12,458 bases of DNA, taken from contig WHUX01000732.1 of the NCBI GenBank assembly GCA_015179025.1, positions 1-12,458 of the forward strand. Direction: 5' to 3'. The notes under the pieces were generated by a model, which worked only from the letters and a program-made list of their open reading frames with translations, was not told the origin of the DNA and ran no database searches. The position numbers and the translations under genes were made by a program. Position 1 is the first letter of the stretch, and the number at the start of each line of letters is the position of its first letter. Origin of the DNA: Terfezia claveryi (Eukaryota; Ascomycota; Pezizomycetes; Pezizales; Pezizaceae). This document shows, piece after piece, positions 8,765 through 12,458 of the stretch.

Positions 8765-8836
8765 CATCACCTGCGATCACAGGTGATGGGTCATTGCCAT
8801 TGTTGTCTTTGTCATCACCTGCGATCGCAGGTGATG
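8765..8836 (+). repeat. Two tandem 24-bp palindromes in LTR U3
   Basis: Units at 8765-8788 and 8813-8836, 48 bp apart. The second is a perfect 24-bp palindrome whose core is CACCTGCGATCGCAGGTG. The first differs by one base in the right arm. The spacer TTGCCATTGTTGTCTTTG matches the spacers in the other LTR. Confidence 0.9.
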
Positions 8837-8914
8837 GGTTATTGTGTTATCGTTACCTTGCTTGGCTTCTGAGATATGGAAGCTTATTTTCCCCATTGCC
8901 CTGACCAAGTTATG

Positions 8915-8922
8915 TATATATA
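8915..8922 (+). promoter_or_regulatory. TATA box of Gypsy C LTR
   Basis: TATATATA followed by GAGCCTATCCC, conserved with the box at 2821. It lies about 79 bp downstream of the last palindrome and would drive gag-pol rightward. Confidence 0.6.
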
Positions 8923-9283
8923 GAGCCTATCCCTCGTACTGTCGTTGGATCCCCATCCAACGTCTTGTATATCCAATACAGGGCCTTGCTTCTCTCCACG
9001 TTGGTGCATCTCCCTTGTGCACCTCCTCGCCTTGTCTCTGCAGCCCAGCTGCCTCTCTTGATACACGCGGCAACTGCTTCTGCGTGTCTCGTGTCCCTTG
9101 CCCTCTGCCTCTCTTACCTCTTGCCCTTGCCCCCTGTCTCAGCCTCCCCCTGGTCACACACGTAGCATTCCTACATGTGTGTTATCCGAGCCTTGCCCTT
9201 GCCCCGGCGTACCCCTTGGTCACCTTGCCCCCAGAGCCGTCGCTACACTACATTGGATCTTCTCGACCAACTGGTACGCTGTC

Positions 9284-10029
9284 ATGTCCGAACCAACCCC
9301 GTTACCCACCGACAGGTTCCAAGTATGGAGGGAAACCCCAATACCCTCAGACCCTGCCCAGCTGTTGGAATACCATCGAATGGCTATCGATATATTCACT
9401 GCCACCTATAAGATTGGTGAAAAACAAGGAGCGGAGCTCCAGAACACCGAATGAAGGCTGAAAGAAGCCAAAGATGAAATCCTTCTTCTCCGAGAGGACC
9501 TTGCAGACGACCGAGTAACTATTTGCAATCTCAACCGTGCCCTTGCCGCCGCAACCGCACAGGCACCGGCGACTGCCACGCCCGCCAAAACCCAAGACCT
9601 CCCCACCCCACCCAAATTTAATGGTGAACGGGCCCGCCTCAAGGCCTGGAAAAACTCGATCAATATTAAGCTCAATGGAGATGCTGCTAAATTTCCAACC
9701 ACCCAGCATAAACTCGCCTACGTTTACGGCCTGCTGGAGGGGAAGGCTCTGGACCAAGTCCAGCCCTATGTTTTGGGAACAGAGATCAATCTAGCGGACA
9801 TTTCTGCCTTATTCATTATCCTTGACCGAGCGTTTGGGGATCCAGATCTAGAAGGAATGGCCACAAGAGCCCTTCGAGCCCTTCGACAAAAGAACACCGA
9901 CCTCGCCACCTATGTGGCTGAATTCTCTAGGTTGGCTGCTGAAGTCAACTGGAGTGACAAAATAAAATTGGATCAATTCCAGGAAGGCCTAAGCGTGGAG
10001 CTAAGGCAGGCACTCATCAATTTCCCAGA
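9284..10029 (+). pseudogene. Gypsy C gag, 3'-interrupted, one nonsense codon
   Basis: Capsid part of gag, 248 codons in one frame. It starts MSEPTPLPTDRFQVW just after the putative primer-binding region. A coiled-coil-like segment follows (about residues 50-85: GAELQNTE, RLKEAKDEILLLRED), then an Ala/Thr/Pro hinge. The capsid core reads PKFNGERARLKAWKNS, AYVYGLLEGKALDQVQP, ILDRAFGDPD, RALRALRQK, YVAEFSRLAAEVNW. The single stop, TGA at 9452-9454 (codon 57), fits CGA to TGA. The frame ends at INFPD, where the Copia LTR begins; the zinc knuckle is therefore missing here. This is the best-preserved gag in the window and serves to identify mutated codons in copy B. Confidence 0.88.
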
Positions 10030-10559
10030 TGTCTATTAAAGTGGATAGATTATAGTAACGGTACAGCGTAAAGGTAGCGTAGTGACCAGCGGAGAATTTA
10101 CTGAGCAAGCTAGAGTCACAGGAGTGCGAGGACGATGTGGTTGAGGACGAGTGCAGTGGGAATTCAGTGTGCGTGATTAATTAAACTATCTAGAGAGCGG
10201 GTGGACAACGGTCTTAAGTACATGAATATGGAGAGGAAACGAACCATATGACAACCTAACTTGAAGAGGAATAAACGTAGAGAAATCCATAAGTAGAAAG
10301 GTTGTATGCATGTAATATTCAAATAAGACAGTGTGGGAAATAACGAGCATGGGTATATAAACATGTGAGTATAACCGTACAGTAACTATGCAGAGTAAGC
10401 TGCAGGTGAAACATGGTATAGTACTCGTAATAGAAACTAGATAGATAATAATAGAAAGGATATCGTAATAGAGAAACATATAACGATATAAGTTAATATA
10501 GATGCCGAAATATTAAAGTAATAACGACATAGGAAGGGCACAGAATGTATGCCGCAACA
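10030..10559 (-). repeat. Candidate 3' LTR of the Copia element
   Basis: On the minus strand it starts TGTTGCGGCATAC directly after the polypurine tract and ends ATAGACA, giving TGT...ACA termini and 530 bp. Its far edge coincides with the point where gag of Gypsy C breaks off. The interior is AT-rich with no protein-like frame. A TATATAA (plus 10354-10360) may belong to its promoter. The matching 5' LTR is outside the window, so the boundaries rest on context. Confidence 0.65.
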
Positions 10560-10572
10560 CTCTCTCTCATTC
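10560..10572 (-). promoter_or_regulatory. Polypurine tract of the Copia element
   Basis: Minus strand GAATGAGAGAGAG immediately before TGTTG. It overlaps the pol stop codon, the usual Copia arrangement for plus-strand DNA priming. Confidence 0.7.
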
Positions 10573-12458
10573 TGTAAGCCCGAGACTATTAGTATGATAG
10601 TGGTGGAGTACAGGAAGAAGACCTTTAGTCATAAGGTCAGCGTGGTTTTCATCGGTAGAAACATGACTGAGGGTAAATGTCTTGAGGATGAGTTGTTCTC
10701 TTGTGAAATGATATGCAACGTCGATGTGCTTCGTTCGAGGATTGTTGACGAGGGTTTCTGCAACGTTGATAGAGGTAGTGCTATCTGCGTGAAGATGGAC
10801 TGGAATAGAGTGTCCAAGTTGAGAGAAGGCATGTATATACCAGAGTGCCTGACGAGCGGTTGTTGAGAGTGCCATGTACTCAGATTCAGTAGTGGAGGCA
10901 GAAACAGAGTTCTGCTTCTTTGATAACCAAGATATAGCACAACCGTTTAGTAGAAAGACATAACCAGTAACAGACCGACGGGTATCACGACAAGCAGCAT
11001 AATCAGCGTCAGAATAACCAACAAGTGACAAAGAAGACGAAGAAGGAGAACGTTTATAAGTAAGAGAAAGATTATGAGATCCAACAAGATAACGGAAAAC
11101 CCTTTTAACAGCTGTATGATGAACCTTTAGAGGATGAGAAGAAAAGCGTGAAAGAAAGGAAACAGAAAAGGCAAGATCAGGACGAGTACAAGTAACAAGA
11201 TACATAAGTGAACCAATCATCTGTTGGTATAAGGTACGTTCATGAGGAGGTTCTGAACCGTCAGCCTTAACCAGTTGTACTTTGGGGTCGATGGGAGTGA
11301 GAACTGATCGACAGTTGTTAAGTCCAAAGCGTTCAAGGATATTGGTGATGTATTGTCGTTGGGAGAGTTGAAGTCCTTTGTCTGTAGGGATAATTTCGAT
11401 GCCGAGGATGTATTTGAGACCACCTTTGATGGTAACAGTAAAGTAGGACTTAAGATGATCAATAACAATCTTAATCTGAGGAGATTTGCCTACTGCGGTA
11501 ATGTCATCAACATAAACAACAAGTATTACCTTGAGTTCCATGTTAATAAATACACAGGGGTCGAAGGGGAGAGAGATGAAGCCGAGTTCAGCAAGTGCAG
11601 AGGAGAGACGTTCAAACCACTGTAGAGGTGCTTGCTTTAATCCGTACAAGGCTTTGTGAAGTCGAAGAATCTTGCCATCTAGACCAATACCAGGAGGAGG
11701 TAACATCCAGATTTCTTCGATTAGATCACCATTCAGGAAAGCTGACTTGATATCAAGTTGATCCATGTCCAAAGAGAAGTGAATTGCGAGGGCAATGATG
11801 AGTCGTAAGGAGTCGTACCGTGTCACTGGTGCGAATGTTTCATCATAATCAAGGCCTTCTTGTTGAGAATAGCCCTTTGCAACAATTCTTGCTTTGTAAC
11901 GTTCAACAGATCCATCTGCATTGTGCTTTACCTTAAATACCCACCTAGAACCAACAGGTTGTCGACCTGAGGGTAACTCTGACATATCATGGACCGTCCA
12001 TGTCTGAGCATCAATTATTGACTGGTGTTCCTCAAGCATAGCTCGTTGCCATGCATCAGCATCAAGGGAGGCCATAGCTTCTTTATAGCTATTAGGTTCT
12101 GCCACAAGTCTAGCCCAGCCAGAGTCAGTATAACGATCGGGTTGTTTCCGAGTTCGTTGAGGATATGACTTGTAGTCCAGCTTAGGAGTTTCTGGAGGTT
12201 CGGCAAACTCTTTTGAGCGACTTGACTTAGGTGCAGCAGGTGTAGAGGCTCTTGTGCGTCGAGGGGGAGTTGAGGGACCAGCAATAGGAGGATCGATAGC
12301 TCTCTCTGACTCAGAATCCTCATCAGAGTGCTGTTCGTACTCTTGTAGATTTGATGGAGGAGGAGGGAGAGGTATAGATGGAGTTGTAGTGGTGTCAGGA
12401 GTGGTAGTGGTAGGTGTTGGAGTAGAAGGTCTGAGCGGTACAGGTGGTGTTGATGGAG
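10567..12458 (-). CDS. Copia pol: linker, reverse transcriptase, RNase H (partial)
   Basis: C-terminal 629 codons of a Copia polyprotein, open to the right edge with no stop or frameshift. First comes a Pro/Thr/Ser-rich linker (12140-12458) ending in the QRTRKQPDRY stretch that commonly precedes Copia RT. RT follows: AWQRAMLEEHQSI, GSRWVFKVKHNADGS, RYKARIVAKGYSQQEG, FAPVTRYDSLRLIIALA, QLDIKSAFLNGDL with a catalytic Asp, LYGLKQAP, and YVDD (11514-11503). Then the connection (LSQRQYITNILERF, MIGSLMYLVTCTRPDL), then RNase H: GYSDADYA, SVTGYVFLLNGCAISW, TTESEYMAL, HADSTTSINV, KHIDVAYHFTREQ and DENHADLMTKGL, with all the acidic residues I expect. Two adjacent genes are not needed: RT and RNase H share one frame. 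The N-terminal gag, protease and integrase cannot be judged from here. Probably the only retained coding capacity in the window. Confidence 0.92.
   Translation of the reverse strand, partial: PSTPPVPLRPSTPTPTTTTPDTTTTPSIPLPPPPSNLQEYEQHSDEDSESERAIDPPIAGPSTPPRRTRASTPAAPKSSRSKEFAEPPETPKLDYKSYPQRTRKQPDRYTDSGWARLVAEPNSYKEAMASLDADAWQRAMLEEHQSIIDAQTWTVHDMSELPSGRQPVGSRWVFKVKHNADGSVERYKARIVAKGYSQQEGLDYDETFAPVTRYDSLRLIIALAIHFSLDMDQLDIKSAFLNGDLIEEIWMLPPPGIGLDGKILRLHKALYGLKQAPLQWFERLSSALAELGFISLPFDPCVFINMELKVILVVYVDDITAVGKSPQIKIVIDHLKSYFTVTIKGGLKYILGIEIIPTDKGLQLSQRQYITNILERFGLNNCRSVLTPIDPKVQLVKADGSEPPHERTLYQQMIGSLMYLVTCTRPDLAFSVSFLSRFSSHPLKVHHTAVKRVFRYLVGSHNLSLTYKRSPSSSSLSLVGYSDADYAACRDTRRSVTGYVFLLNGCAISWLSKKQNSVSASTTESEYMALSTTARQALWYIHAFSQLGHSIPVHLHADSTTSINVAETLVNNPRTKHIDVAYHFTREQLILKTFTLSHVSTDENHADLMTKGLLPVLHHYHTNSLGLTE

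Larger units (their letters stand above)
8741..9247 (+). repeat. 5' LTR of Gypsy C
   Basis: Same structure as the LTR at 2554 but with two palindrome units instead of four and other small deletions; it ends CTACA. The right end at 9247 is set by analogy; 9252 or 9269 are alternatives. The left junction abuts the minus-strand reading frame that starts at 8734, with ATGGCGGG as the flank. Confidence 0.8.
8741..10029 (+). mobile_element. Ty3/Gypsy element C, LTR and partial gag
   Basis: Third copy of the same Gypsy family. It starts with TGTAACAACT and ends in gag after INFPD, where element B continues. There a minus-strand Copia LTR begins. The rest of C is presumably beyond the Copia element, outside the window. 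It is less decayed than A and B: only one nonsense codon in 248. Confidence 0.85.
10030..12458 (-). mobile_element. Ty1/Copia element, 3' part, inserted in Gypsy C
   Basis: Reading leftward, the element shows a pol polyprotein tail, a polypurine tract, and an LTR-like segment running into Gypsy gag. The domain order (RT before RNase H, preceded by a Pro/Thr/Ser-rich linker) is that of Copia, with gag, protease and integrase expected to the right, outside the window. The pol frame has no stop in 629 codons. The bases just left of the LTR, CCAGA (10025-10029), are the predicted 5-bp target copy. Confidence 0.85.

Noticed and set aside
8844..9461. 205-codon open frame on the plus strand through the LTR of C
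   Set aside because: It runs through LTR sequence in a frame different from gag, and its Pro/Leu/Cys-rich composition reflects pyrimidine-rich DNA. The gag frame starting at 9284 has family motifs instead.
9347..9757. Antisense open frames of about 100-136 codons opposite gag C
   Set aside because: They are shadows of the well-supported gag frame with no recognisable domain.
10549..10866. Plus-strand 105-codon frame at the Copia end
   Set aside because: It is antisense to the RNase H part of Copia pol, which carries all family motifs on the minus strand.

Overview
This window reads as a transposon graveyard in a filamentous fungus, most likely a basidiomycete of the mushroom-forming class. 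The reasons are: Ty3/Gypsy elements of a type common there; a broken gene with short (54-72 bp) GTAAGT/CTAAC/CAG-type introns that resembles the basidiomycete-expanded DUF6532 family; and no bacterial gene layout. No intact host gene is visible. The species cannot be named from the sequence.

Layout, left to right. (1) 1-2553: the RT, RNase H and integrase part of a decayed Gypsy element (A, + strand). It is cut inside the integrase C-terminal region exactly where the next LTR begins. (2) 2554-5426: a second Gypsy element of the same family (B, + strand). It has a 5' LTR with four copies of a palindromic repeat, gag with five nonsense codons, then protease and the start of RT, and it is cut off inside RT. 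(3) 5427-6371: non-coding, pyrimidine-rich sequence with a degenerate minisatellite of about 58 bp. (4) 6372-8734, minus strand: two broken host-like genes. One is a five-exon DUF6532-like gene with three premature stops. Upstream of it is an unrecognised 200-codon frame with two stops. An A-rich 43-bp tandem repeat lies between them. (5) 8741-10029: a third Gypsy copy (C, + strand) with its 5' LTR (two palindromes) and the first two thirds of gag, carrying one nonsense codon. (6) 10030-12458, minus strand: the 3' end of a Ty1/Copia element inserted in C's gag. It shows a candidate 3' LTR, a polypurine tract and an uninterrupted pol frame (linker, RT, RNase H) that runs off the right edge.

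The pieces form a rough relative history. Host-like genes and Gypsy A came first. B then landed in A, and C landed 6 bp upstream of a minus-strand start codon. Last came Copia, inside C. Nearly all nonsense codons in the Gypsy copies and the host-like genes fit C-to-T or G-to-A transitions. The same kind of change has removed two of the three integrase catalytic residues in A and a zinc-knuckle cysteine in B. That fits repeat-targeted mutation or methylcytosine decay. The Copia frame is spared, so it is the youngest and the only possibly functional element here.

I found no clearly novel system. The strongest items for a second look are the tandem 24-bp palindrome array in the Gypsy LTRs, the broken DUF6532-like gene, and the contrast between the intact Copia and the mutated Gypsy copies.
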